Below, in pieces: positions 35,882 to 48,855 of a stretch of 64,000 bases of DNA. The notes beneath the pieces are model-generated. The model was not told the origin of the DNA and searched no databases. It worked only from the letters and a program-made list of their open reading frames with translations. The number at the start of each line of letters is the position of its first letter. Within the stretch, counting starts at the first letter, position 1. Origin of the DNA: Spinacia oleracea (taxonomy: Eukaryota > Streptophyta > Magnoliopsida > Caryophyllales > Amaranthaceae); NCBI RefSeq assembly GCF_020520425.1, contig NC_079491.1, positions 29,131,449 through 29,195,448 of the forward strand, written 5' to 3'. The position numbers were made by a program, and so were the translations under genes.

Positions 35882-36528
35882 TAGGGATGTCAATGGGGCG
35901 GGGCGGATGCGGATGTATGTCCCTCCATCCCCATCCTCACCTAAAATTTTCATCCCCATCCCCGCCCCATCACCCATAGCGGGTACAAAATTCATCCCCA
36001 TCTCCGCCCCAACGGGTATAAACTAAAATTCATCCCCGCCCCACCACCCAACTGGGTATCCATCCCCGTCTTATCCCCGCCCCATACCCACGCCAATATC
36101 CGCCTAATTTTTCTTATTAAGCAAATATTTTCCATATGTACGAAGTAATGAAAGTTAACTTTAGAAAAAAAATACCTTACGACTAAAGAGACATATATAA
36201 TCGAAAAAATACCCGTCATAACAAAAAAAATCTAAACAAAAAACTTAAAATTCTCACCTAAATTCATATTATCACCTAAACATGCACATAAATACAAACT
36301 CACCCCATCACCCATGGCGGGTATGAAGCGGGGCGAGTGGGGATGGGGCGGGGCGGGCGGGGATGGGGCGGGTTCAACACAAAATCCACACCCGCCCCAT
36401 CACCCATGACGGGTACGATTTCTATACCCATCCCCGCCCCATCACCAGCCAAACCTACCTCCATCTCCGCCTACTTGGGGCGGATGCGGGGCGGGTCTCC
36501 CACGAAACCCGCCCCACTGACATCCCTA
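35882..36528. mobile_element. hAT-type MITE, G/C-rich
   Basis: Terminal inverted repeats TAGGGATGTCAATGGGGCGG and, on the other strand, TAGGGATGTCAGTGGGGCGG. The 8-bp flanks ATTAAATA and ACTAAATA differ at one base. The ends are packed with GGGGCGGGG and CCCCGCCCC, while the middle is AT-rich. There is no coding capacity. The 8-bp duplication assigns it to hAT. Confidence 0.8.
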
Positions 36529-36628
36529 ACTAAATACCCCAAGTCCTCAACTAGGCAACTATACATACTCCGTACATTCTTTTTGAAGGGAAAGATACGT
36601 ACTTTGTAGCATAACTTCTAGCAATAGC

Positions 36629-37360
36629 CAGGGCCGGTCCTGACTTTTAGTGGGCCCTAGGACAAAAAAGAGATATGGACCCCTATTTGAATAAGAAGTT
36701 TAAGTTTCAAAATATACCGTACAAATAATTTCATTAAAATAAAAGCTTGATTATAGTATACATTTTGTTACGAAGTACTTCGTAGAGATAAATCAAATGC
36801 ATAAAGATTTTTTCTATCTTATTTCTATGATGTTGTTAAAAGAAAGATGAGGAATATATATTTTGTTTCATGTATATAGGTTTCACAAAGATTATGAAGT
36901 GTGAATGAAATTGATTGTAAATTGTGGAGGACGAGTTTGACATAGATTCTTAACACAAGTAAATTTCATACTATGTAAATGTTAATATATATATTTTTTA
37001 AAAGGAATGATTTTTTTGAATTAAAAGTGCCAAACAACTCAAAAAATTACATTAAATAAAACTAGGAAGAAAAAGACTAAAAATTATCAAACAAAAAAAC
37101 TAGGGGAGATCTCATAGGAAAATAGAAAACAAATTAAAAGAAGCGTCCAAAATAGAGGATCAGTGGGAATAGAACCCGAGACTTCTACCTTAAAAGTTAA
37201 AACACATGAATGTTACCGCTGAGCCATTGATTATCTCCTGCTCATTAAATTTCGTTATTTTGTACTAATATTTTATAACAGGAGCAGATTATTTTAGGGC
37301 CCCTTCCGGCCTTGGGCCCTTGGCCGTCACACCCTTCGCCTATGCCCAGGGCCAGGCCTG
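36629..37360. mobile_element. Non-autonomous hAT-like element with a SINE inside
   Basis: Perfect 8-bp target duplication GCAATAGC (36621-36628 and 37361-37368). The ends CAGGGCCGGTCCTG and CAGGCCTGGCCCTG (other strand) are short inverted, nearly palindromic repeats, followed by GGGCCCTAGG-like sequence on one side and GGGCCC on the other. No transposase. Its centre holds a tRNA-like unit. Confidence 0.7.
37012..37245 (-). mobile_element. tRNA-derived SINE, probable
   Basis: Read on the minus strand, TGGCTCAGCGG (37216-37226) fits the RNA polymerase III A box, and GGTTCTATTCC (37166-37176) is close to a B box, with about 40 bases between them. This is the promoter head of a tRNA-derived SINE. 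T-rich sequence follows. The 3' end and target duplication were not resolved, so the borders are approximate. It is not a functional tRNA gene, as no cloverleaf can be folded beyond the box regions. Confidence 0.5.
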
Positions 37361-37372
37361 GCAATAGCACTA

Positions 37373-37701
37373 CTCCCTCCGTCCCGGAATATCTGATATG
37401 TTTTCCTTATCGGGTCGTCCCTTAATACTTGACCTGTTTCTAAAAATGGAAATATTCTAACAATATTATATTATTTCTCACTCCACCCCTATTAACCCAC
37501 CTACCTTCTACTCCATACAAAAAAATAATTAAAAATTCAACCCCTACTCTCCCCCAACCCCACCTCTTAACCCACCTTCCACTAACTACATTAAAATAAT
37601 ACCCCACTATCAACTACTACCTATTAAATTAAATAAGTCAATTCAAGTCCCTTAAACTCTGTGCCGGTCAAATCGGGTCAAATATTCCGAGACGGAGGGA
37701 G
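37373..37701. mobile_element. Stowaway MITE (Tc1/mariner type)
   Basis: Inverted ends CTCCCTCCGTCCCGGAATAT and CTCCCTCCGTCTCGGAATAT, flanked by TA on both sides. Length 329 bp, no coding capacity. It begins four bases after the target duplication of the preceding hAT-like element. Confidence 0.88.
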
Positions 37702-37703
37702 TA

Positions 37704-38944
37704 TCATTTACGTCTAGAAAAGTAGAAATTGTCAACGAAAAAATTAGAAATAGACTGCTCCGTACTTGTAAAAATTGAAGAGTTTTACAAAATCAATAAA
37801 AATAATATGTGGGTGTCAAATCAGTGAAAAGTTGAGAAATTGTGTCCCTTGTGGAGTTATGGGTTGAATACTTGAATGTGTACGCTTTGACATTTTCTCG
37901 TTTTACAAAATTTGATAGAACCTTCACTAATTATTTATAAAGAAATTTAATGATACAATTTCCTATTTTTATCCGTCTCAATTTTTATTTTTTTTATATA
38001 TTTATAATATGAAGTAATATAATTTTTTTTTTCATATTTTAAAATATTAATTGGTAAAATAGGTACATAAAAACTGTAAAATCAAAGTTTGTAAGCGAAT
38101 AATACACATACTCCATATAAAAATAAATTAAACCTCCCTATGCCCTGTATAAAACATTAGCTCAAGGTCAAGGGTCAAGCCATCAAGGGTGGGTAGGAGA
38201 GAGAAGAGGAAGAAGAATTTAAGAAAATACTATAAAGGTCTAAAAATATCTCATCTTAAACAAACAAGCGATTGTATCAATGGGTAAAAGAATTGCTCAA
38301 ATTTAACAAAACAATATTTGGTTTGAGATTTGGGAATGCAACATGTGTTAGACCCGACTCAATTTTAAATTAGACTGTTTAGAATATTAGGATTAGGCTT
38401 CGTTTGGTTTCAGGGAAAACATTTTGGGTTAAAAATGACTTTCTTAGAAAAAATACAATTCCAAACTAGTTTCTTTATTTTGTTTGGTTCCTTTAAAAAA
38501 ACAAAATCAAAATGTTTTGCATGCACAAGGTGTACAATAACTTTATTATACACCAGGATAACTTTTATCCAGTTTTTTTTAAAAAAACTTTTCATATATT
38601 TTAATTAACTTTTATATTATAAAAAAATTAATATATAAACATTTTTAAAAGGGTTAAATGATTAATTTTATACATTATTACTGATTTTGAAGAAATAGTT
38701 TTTATTAATGATAAAATGTATCACTAAAAAATAGATAACTTCTAAGCATCATAAGTCAAATTTTTCTCTGATGCACAATATTTATTATATACCACTTGTA
38801 AATAAGAATTTGTGAAAACAAATTAATAGGAAAATGGAAAATGAAAGGAGATAGGTAAGGGGTGATGGAAGGAGGGAAGAGAAAGGGAAAAAAAGTGGAA
38901 AAACGGTTTCTCTTCCTTCCAAATGGAAAATGTTTTACATATTA
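37704..38944. other. AT-rich intergenic DNA, no gene seen
   Basis: Scattered MITE-like words (GTTTGGTTTCAGGG near 38402, and a partner CCAAACCAAACACT near 39302) hint at an old element spanning this region, but the ends are too short to prove it. Confidence 0.45.
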
Positions 38945-39232
38945 CTTCATCTGATTCAAAATACTCGCAACACTTGTGTTTGCACTTAGCTTTGGGAAAG
39001 TGTTTGTGGGTAGTACATGTAAATGATGAAATTGATGTGCAAGTAAGGTTAGTGGTGATATTTTAATTGTTCGTGTGAGAGAGTAATAAAAATTGGTGCA
39101 AGTGGAGTAAAAAGGAAAGAGAAACAATAAAGAAATGGTGATCTCATGTCAAAAGAGAAAGTATATCAAGTATAGCTAAATAGCCAAAAGAGATAAGTGT
39201 TGCAACTTGCAAGTATTCAGAAATGCAGGGAG
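38945..39232. mobile_element. Diverged Stowaway MITE
   Basis: The left end CTTCATCTGATTCAAAATAC and the right end (other strand) CTCCCTGCATTTCTGAATAC are imperfect inverted repeats flanked by TA. Inner parts CGCAACACTT and GTTGCAACACTT also pair. Older than the copy at 37373. Confidence 0.65.
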
Positions 39233-39732
39233 TATTAAAAAATGATTGTGCTTATGTTACTGTGTCAAACAACGAAAACTGATTGAGAAATCGTTTTATA
39301 CCAAACCAAACACTCTCTGTAACACGTGTAAGAAAAAGTTAAGAAGAAGGAACGAAAGTATGAGCAGGGCAGTAGGAAGGTGAGAATGCGATGAGGAAAT
39401 TCTTACGTAATAATTAATGAAGGAAATAGTGAGGAATGGAGGTCGGGCGTCAAACTTTAAATGTTAAGACCGAATATAGCCGAGAAGGACGACGCGGTCG
39501 GTTTGTGTCTGTGTCGATTGTCGATTCTTCTAGAGCTGAATCGATTATTAAAAGCAGAAAAATGGTAAACACAAACCAAACCCACCAAATCAAAAGGCCA
39601 TACCAGAACAGAATAATACTTGGTACTAAGTTCCAGCTCTTTCTTGTCTTTGCTTCTTTGGATCTGCATCTGAATCAATTCTTACTCATAGTTTGAAAGC
39701 AATCAATCTTTATCTTTTCATATTTATCTAAG
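39233..39732. other. Upstream region and probable 5'UTR of the CML42-like gene
   Basis: About 500 bases with no supported gene. An open frame at 39436-39696 overlaps the likely 5'UTR, but its sequence has no protein-like features. No TATA box stands out. Confidence 0.45.
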
Positions 39733-40395
39733 ATGGGAGAAGTATCAAGTGATGAAATAATAATAATAATGGATAATAAGGCAGAGAAGTCGAAGAGGAT
39801 GCTTGGGGTAGCAACAGAAAAGCGTTCATTCAAGCTACGAAGCGACAGCTTGAATTCTTTGAGGCTGAGACGAGTGTTTGATCTTTTTGACAACAATGGA
39901 GATGGCTTCATCACAGTGGATGAAATCAGACAGGCACTTGTGCTGCTGGGCCTTGAAGATGATCATATGAATAATAATAATAATAATAATAATACTAATA
40001 AAGAAGATGATCAGCTCGACTCCATTGTCACCTCCTTCATAAGGCCTGGTTACCAAGGTCTGGCCTTTGAAGATTTCCAGTCCCTTCATATCTCCTTAAA
40101 CAACACCTTCTTCTTTGACTGCAACCTTGATCATCATCAACAACATCCTATTATTGATCAGGTGGAATCTGATCTCACTCAAGCTTTTAAGGTGTTTGAT
40201 TCAGACGGAGATGGATACATCTCTGCGTCTGAGCTTCAGCAAGTACTCTCCAAATTGGGCTTTCCAGAGGCTCAACAAGAGCTCCATCACATCCAACTTA
40301 TGATCTCCTCCTTCGACCACAACCACGATGGCCGTGTCGATTTCGGAGAATTCAAGCACATGATGTCCCGTACCCTTCTTCTTCCTGCTTCTTAG
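39733..40395 (+). CDS. CML42: Calmodulin-like protein, CML42/CML43 type
   Basis: An intronless calcium sensor of 220 residues. The segment SLNSLRLRRVFDLFDNNGDG is characteristic of the CML42/43 group. EF-hand 1 has loop DNNGDGFITVDE (53-64). The second hand is degenerate (FIRPGYQGLAFEDF, 102-115), as usual in this group. Hand 3 is DSDGDGYISASE (156-167) and hand 4 DHNHDGRVDFGE (195-206), so three sites should bind calcium. An Asn run (80-87) lengthens the linker after hand 1; it is coded by AAT triplets, so a microsatellite may vary here. Arabidopsis CML42 acts in trichome branching and herbivore signalling. The symbol is by family resemblance only. Translation may also begin at Met13. Confidence 0.85.
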   Translation: MGEVSSDEIIIIMDNKAEKSKRMLGVATEKRSFKLRSDSLNSLRLRRVFDLFDNNGDGFITVDEIRQALVLLGLEDDHMNNNNNNNNTNKEDDQLDSIVTSFIRPGYQGLAFEDFQSLHISLNNTFFFDCNLDHHQQHPIIDQVESDLTQAFKVFDSDGDGYISASELQQVLSKLGFPEAQQELHHIQLMISSFDHNHDGRVDFGEFKHMMSRTLLLPAS

Positions 40396-40578
40396 TTACC
40401 CTTTTTCTTTTTCATTTTTATAATTACTCTTGTCTTTTTATTTCTGTTATTCTAGTTTTGTTTATTACTATTATACTCTTCAATTCAACCCATTCGTCGT
40501 CTTCAATCTTCATTACTCACAGATTCTATTATCTAGCTTTGTATACTTTTCTTGTTCACCAAACATATACAATTTACA

Positions 40579-40614
40579 ATCAGCATCAGCATCAGCATCA
40601 GCATCAGCATCAGC
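40579..40614. repeat. (ATCAGC)6 microsatellite
   Basis: Six perfect copies of a hexamer, 185 bases after the CML42-like stop codon, probably in its 3'UTR or just beyond. Confidence 0.9.
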
Positions 40615-40876
40615 TAGAATGATTCAACTGACTGTGGTATGAGATATTGGGTCAGGTAATAAGTAGAAAGTATCGGGTCAGTTAATTAATCAAGTATGTG
40701 GAAATATCCTCAACATATATCTCTTTACAAACCAGAGTTCTCACAAACATTTCAGCTTGTTAATGAAAATATCACCAAGAAGATGACACATTCCACAGTG
40801 ATCAAATACATTGAATAAATCACACAAACACAACTTACACAAGTCCCTCTTCAGTTAGATAGATCCCATACCATTC

Positions 40877-44056
<3,180 letters not shown>

Positions 44057-44231
44057 TTTTCTGAAAAATCCTTCTTCTCCGATTCTTCGTCTGTGATCCT
44101 TCCCACTTTAATCTCAACTTCCGCTCCTGCAAACCCTAGACCTAAATTATTACACACAGAAAGGAGCGCCTCTTTTGATTTTGAATTTCCCCCAAATTCC
44201 CTAATCCCATTAGTCTATTACCCCCCTTTTT

Positions 44232-44252
44232 ATTGGGTTACCGTTGTGCTTT
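44232..44252 (-). promoter_or_regulatory. Possible mitosis-specific activator (MSA) element of CDKB1
   Basis: About 185 bases before the CDKB1 start codon, the gene strand reads CACAACGGTAACCC. AACGG is the core bound by three-repeat MYB factors in G2/M genes, and the flank fits the MSA consensus at most but not all positions. Known CDKB genes are controlled this way; here it is one candidate site. Confidence 0.35.
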
Positions 44253-44327
44253 CAAGTCCTTTTCTCCTTTTTGGTTAAGGAAAAAAAAAAAATTCAAATT
44301 AAGGGTTTCGCCTTTTGTAAAATACAA

Positions 44328-44603
44328 ACTTTTATATAAGGCGGTCTTACACAAAAGATCGCCTTAGTGTCATACGAAGTATAAGTTAAGCAATAAAATT
44401 AATTAGTTTAACACTCAAACTAATTAGTTAAGCACTGAAACTAATTAGTTAAGCACGGGAAACAATTAGTTAAACAATGGAACTAATATAGTTAAGCACT
44501 GAAACTAATTTAGTTAAGCACTGAAACTAATTAGTTAAGCAATTGTACGAATTAGTTAAGCAATCAAAGTGGTCTTTTCGGTAAGACGGTCTTACACAAA
44601 AGT
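44328..44603. mobile_element. Small MITE-like element with tandem TTAGTTAAGCA repeats
   Basis: The ends ACTTTTATATAAGGCGGTCT and, on the other strand, ACTTTTGTGTAAGACCGTCT are inverted repeats. Between them lie about eight head-to-tail copies of a 20-bp unit AACTAATTAGTTAAGCACTG (about 44390-44570). I could not see a target duplication, so the superfamily is unknown. Confidence 0.5.
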
Positions 44604-44639
44604 TGCCGTTTGTAAAAAGTTTTGGTTTCAAAATACTCT

Positions 44640-46129
44640 CTCCGCCCCACAATACTCGTCACACTTTCTTTTCCCGTCCGTCTCAGATTAGTTGACACTT
44701 GAAGGTTAAGAAATTCAAATTAAAAAGACATTTGGTATGATTACAGGTCTTTTTCATACTCTATTGCACATATTTTTATCCACAATAGCCACAATAAAAT
44801 GGTAGCCGCTATAATACAAAAAATTTCAAACGTTAAATAAAAGTTGACTAATCTAGTTATGCTGACTTTTTTTTAATATAAATCATTTTAAATTAAAATA
44901 AAAACTTCAAAAAAAATGCATTAAAAATTCTCTCGTTCACCCACGAACTACTGCAGTTCCATCTCTAAAAATGAAGAACCGTTCCATTGTTGGCCTTGTT
45001 GCGAGAATCAAACTAGGAAATAAAAGTTGATATTGCTGTTGTGGATTACAAACATGGATGAACTTGTTGAACAGAATTTCTGAAACTCTTGGGTTTTATT
45101 CTTGATGTTCTAGCCAGTATCAAACTAGAAACTTTGATGAAATACTAAAATAAATGAACGTTGTAATCAAATTAGGAAATTTTGGTTTAGCATAATCAAA
45201 TTAACAAGAGCAGTTGGTGATTTAAAAAAATAAAAATTACAGGAAAGAAAGCTTGATGAATAGAGAGAAAATACAAAAACAAAAAAGTTATTAGTAATAT
45301 AAAGTCAACATAACCGATGATCCAGATGAGTCAATAATAATGAATGGCTCATATCTAATATATTATGGTGTCTACCATTTTCATGTGAAATTATTACTAA
45401 ATGATGCATATGGGATCGGTTCGGGGCGGACCGAACTGGAGATCAAAAATTCGAATATTCAAGATCTGACTGACCAGTTATGCTTGGACCGGGTCTGGAT
45501 AGAACCGGAAAATTCGGTCCAAAACCCGAACCAAACCAATCCAGACTCATACCTGTATTTTTAAAAATAGTTCTACAAAATATGGTAAAAAAAAACAAAA
45601 AAAAACATAGGAAACTAATTATTCAATGCGTTTTTCTTAAAACCTAAGTATCAATATTTCATAATATATACGGAGTAGTTATTTTTCCTACGTGTTAAAG
45701 TAGGAAATAAATTTTTCAAAGAAAATTTTATGTTTAACCACCTAAAAATTCCAAATTTGTGTGTTACATCTAAAAATTTCAAACTTTTATTTTACAACCT
45801 AATTTTTTTCGTTTTACCACAAATTAACAACAAAGTTAATGGCGCTGTTACTAAGGCCCACAAATTAAGTTTTCCTCTATTTTTTTTCCCATTTCTGATA
45901 TTTCCTCCTTTACTCTTTCAGTCTTTCTCATTCAAGTCTTACTATGGATGACAATGGATCGGATTCGGGTTGGATGGAGATTCACCTGCATCCATCCACC
46001 CGCATAACCCATCACTTGCATCCGATCTATCCGTCATCCGCGAGTGGAACGGGTGCTTCATAGGTGATGACTATAATATAGAGCCAAAATTATGAGAACC
46101 TAAAGAACATTATGTCTACAATATACATA
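44640..46129. other. Intergenic region with MITE scraps, no gene seen
   Basis: Begins with two Stowaway-like terminal pieces (CTCTCCGCCCCACAATACTC and CGTCCGTCTCAGATTAG) without clear partners. At about 45410-45560 and 45950-46060 lie GC-richer patches with repeated GGACCG or GGATCGG words, probably old transposon ends. No supported coding sequence. Confidence 0.45.
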
Positions 46130-47110
46130 GGGTTGAAAACGAGTTGAGTCTAACCAAAATATAGTCTGTTCGACTAAGCTTGATAAGAATTATTATTGCT
46201 CGAGTTAAATCGAGCTTGAACGAGTTTTGAAATTTCTTGTTTGAGCCGTTAAGAATTTCGTTTGTTCGAGCTTTGCTCACGAACATGTACTGTTCGATTG
46301 TTTTTCGAGTTTGAGCTCGAGCTTGAACAATTTTAAACCGAGCTTGATAAAACAAACAAGACTTAAGTTACCTTTAAACAAAAAATTTAGATTTCTATTC
46401 AATTTGATTCAAGTTTCCTCAATCTTTCTTTAATAAAAATCTAAAGCTAATTTTTAATTACGTAACAAAAACTTTAATTTCATTCAAAAGATATAGAAGA
46501 AAAAAAAAAGCTCATCCAAAAGATATAGAAAAAAAAAACTATACCCCCTCCGTTCTTGAATGTTAGCCCCTTTTGGAATGTAAGACACTCTAACAAAGGT
46601 ACATTTGTCACATGAATTTCAATAGAATATAATCCATGTGGGTAAGAGAGAAATAATTGGGGGTTTAATGTGGATAAAAGTTTACTTGAGAGTAAACGGT
46701 GGGCCTTTAGTATATTTATAAGGGTATAAAAAAGATAACTGTTGGACAAATAAGGAAATATTCCAAAATGAACTAATAAAAAAAAACAACCCAATTAAGA
46801 AAGGGGAATAATAAAAAGAACAACTCAATTAAGAAATGGAACTAACATTCAAGAACAGAGGGAGTAGTAGTTTTAAAACATTAGAATATTTTTTCAAGCT
46901 TCAACAAGCTTTAAACGAGTTATACTCAAATATGAGCACTATTTCAAACGAACTTAAACGAGTTGTTCACAAACATTATCGAGTCGAATGTTGTTCGAGC
47001 TTGAATCGTTTACTGAACAAAACTTAAATTTTTGTTCAAGCTTGTTTATTAACTTAAACGAGTTTTGACTGAGTTTATTCACGAATGTATCAGCTCATTT
47101 TCACCTCTAG
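46130..47110. mobile_element. Possible hAT-type MITE with AACGAG arrays, split by a Stowaway
   Basis: The left side starts TAGGGTTGAAAACGAGTTGA and the right side, on the other strand, TAGAGGTGAAAATGAGCTGA, which pair imperfectly. Both flanks are full of CGAGCTTGAACGAG-type words, like the subterminal arrays of the hAT element at 15299. No clean 8-bp duplication was found. A Stowaway sits in the middle. Confidence 0.45.
46544..46864. mobile_element. Stowaway MITE
   Basis: Ends CCCCCTCCGTTCTTGAATGT and, on the other strand, CTCCCTCTGTTCTTGAATGT, flanked by TA. 321 bp, non-coding, inserted in the AACGAG-rich element. Confidence 0.85.
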
Positions 47111-47393
47111 TCTATACATCATGCCCAAGCTAGTCAGGAACAAACAGGACCAACACAAAACTAACAAAATTTCCAGGGTAAATTGTAAGCAATACTCCTT
47201 GAGCTGAACCACCAGAAACTAGATTGTAAGTTTCTAACTTGTAACAAAAAGGATAATCAAAACTGTATGTCAGGATAATTCCTCCACATAGAAAATTATT
47301 ATTACAAAGAAATCAGAAATAAGGCAAATCAAGATGCAAGTCAGAAATTCCATATTTCTTTTAATCCCAGAATGAAGTCCCTAAGCCAGTAGC

Positions 47394-48795
47394 CTAGTCG
47401 TCTGCAACCTCAATAAGGGTAGGTTCGTAATCACCAGGAGCCTCATATCCATGTAGGTTGATCACTGTGGCAGCTACATTGGCAAGACCACCATCAGGTA
47501 CATCCTTGCGGAATCTAACACCAGGAGCAAGCCCAGGACCTCCAATTGCAATAGGCACCTGAATAAGACAAAATACAATAATAGACAACACGGTGAGAAC
47601 TAACAACATATACTCGTCCTCTCGCAGAACATCATGCACCAAAGAAAAAAGTATCCAAGTTTCTTTAAAAAGGTTACATACCGGTTGTAACGTGTGAGAT
47701 GTAAGAATCTGAACGTTTCCATTCTTATCAAGTTGAGGCTGCCCTTTCTTGTCCCTCTTTACCATGTCTTCAGCATTTCCATGATCAGCAGTAACAACAT
47801 ATATTCCACCAACTTGCTCAATTGCATCGAAGATCATCTGCAAATAATCCAGCCAATCAACATCACTTGCCTTTTTTAGAAAACACAACACTAAAATAAA
47901 CCGAGTTAAACAAATGGGACCTGAAGAGCAAGAGTAACACTCTTTACATCTTAAAACCCTTGATTTAATTAACTACTATGATTTCTCAATTTCTTCTTAG
48001 TCGCAATTCTGCAGTTGATCAAAATAAATATTCCGCACAGCAGAGTATACAATGGTAACTGTAAACACAAATTTACGAGTCTGCAAAAATAACAGAATCA
48101 AAATAATGTGAACAAAATATATTTTTATTGATTTTGCATTTGGGTACAATCTCTAATGTTTATCCACTGATTCGATCTCTACAACAGCAAGAATTTGTGG
48201 TTTGAAGGTAGAACGGCGTTTGTGCTTGTTGTTCTTCTTCCACCGAGATTTGATGTCAGACTTGTGTGCTTGGAAGCCGTCTTCGGGTTTTTTCTGGAGA
48301 GTAGTAGGTTTTTGTATACTACGTTCAGTCTGTCTGCCAAATGACTTGGAGAGAACTTTTTATATCCTCTTCTTAGGTTTAGGGTTTTCCTTTTGTGGAT
48401 AAATGGGCCTCTTTACTTAAGCTCATTTAAATAACCCACTCCTATTAAATGAACGTCATTTATTAAAAATGGGCCTATTTGGTTTATAACCCAAATTAAA
48501 CAATTTATCTGACATTTAATAATAGAAGTCAACATTTGACTTTTTCGGGACAAAAAATGATGATGTGGCATTCTTCATATTTTTAATGCCTACAAATTGC
48601 CCCCTCGAGATCGGTCACGTACACGAATCTTTGAGTGTTTGCTCGTGGTCCGATCTCGAAATCCAGTTTGCATTATTTTTTTCGTATACTCTGCCTTCTA
48701 CTAGAAATAGGAGTAGTACTTAATTAGTATCTTGGCCCAAACCATTACTGACCCATTTTGATGCATGGGCTGGCCTGAAATTTCTTTTCCTTGGA

Positions 48796-48855
<60 letters not shown>

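Noticed and set aside
37160-37230. tRNA gene on the minus strand
   Set aside because: A and B boxes are present, but the B box departs from consensus and no acceptor stem pairs. It fits a SINE head better.
38400-39320. MITE bounded by GTTTGGTT words
   Set aside because: Only about eight bases pair at the two ends, and the flanks do not match. A clear Stowaway lies inside the span instead.
48202-48402. 66-codon frame also found at 61663-61863
   Set aside because: It lies inside both copies of the Tat LTR and has no protein-like features.
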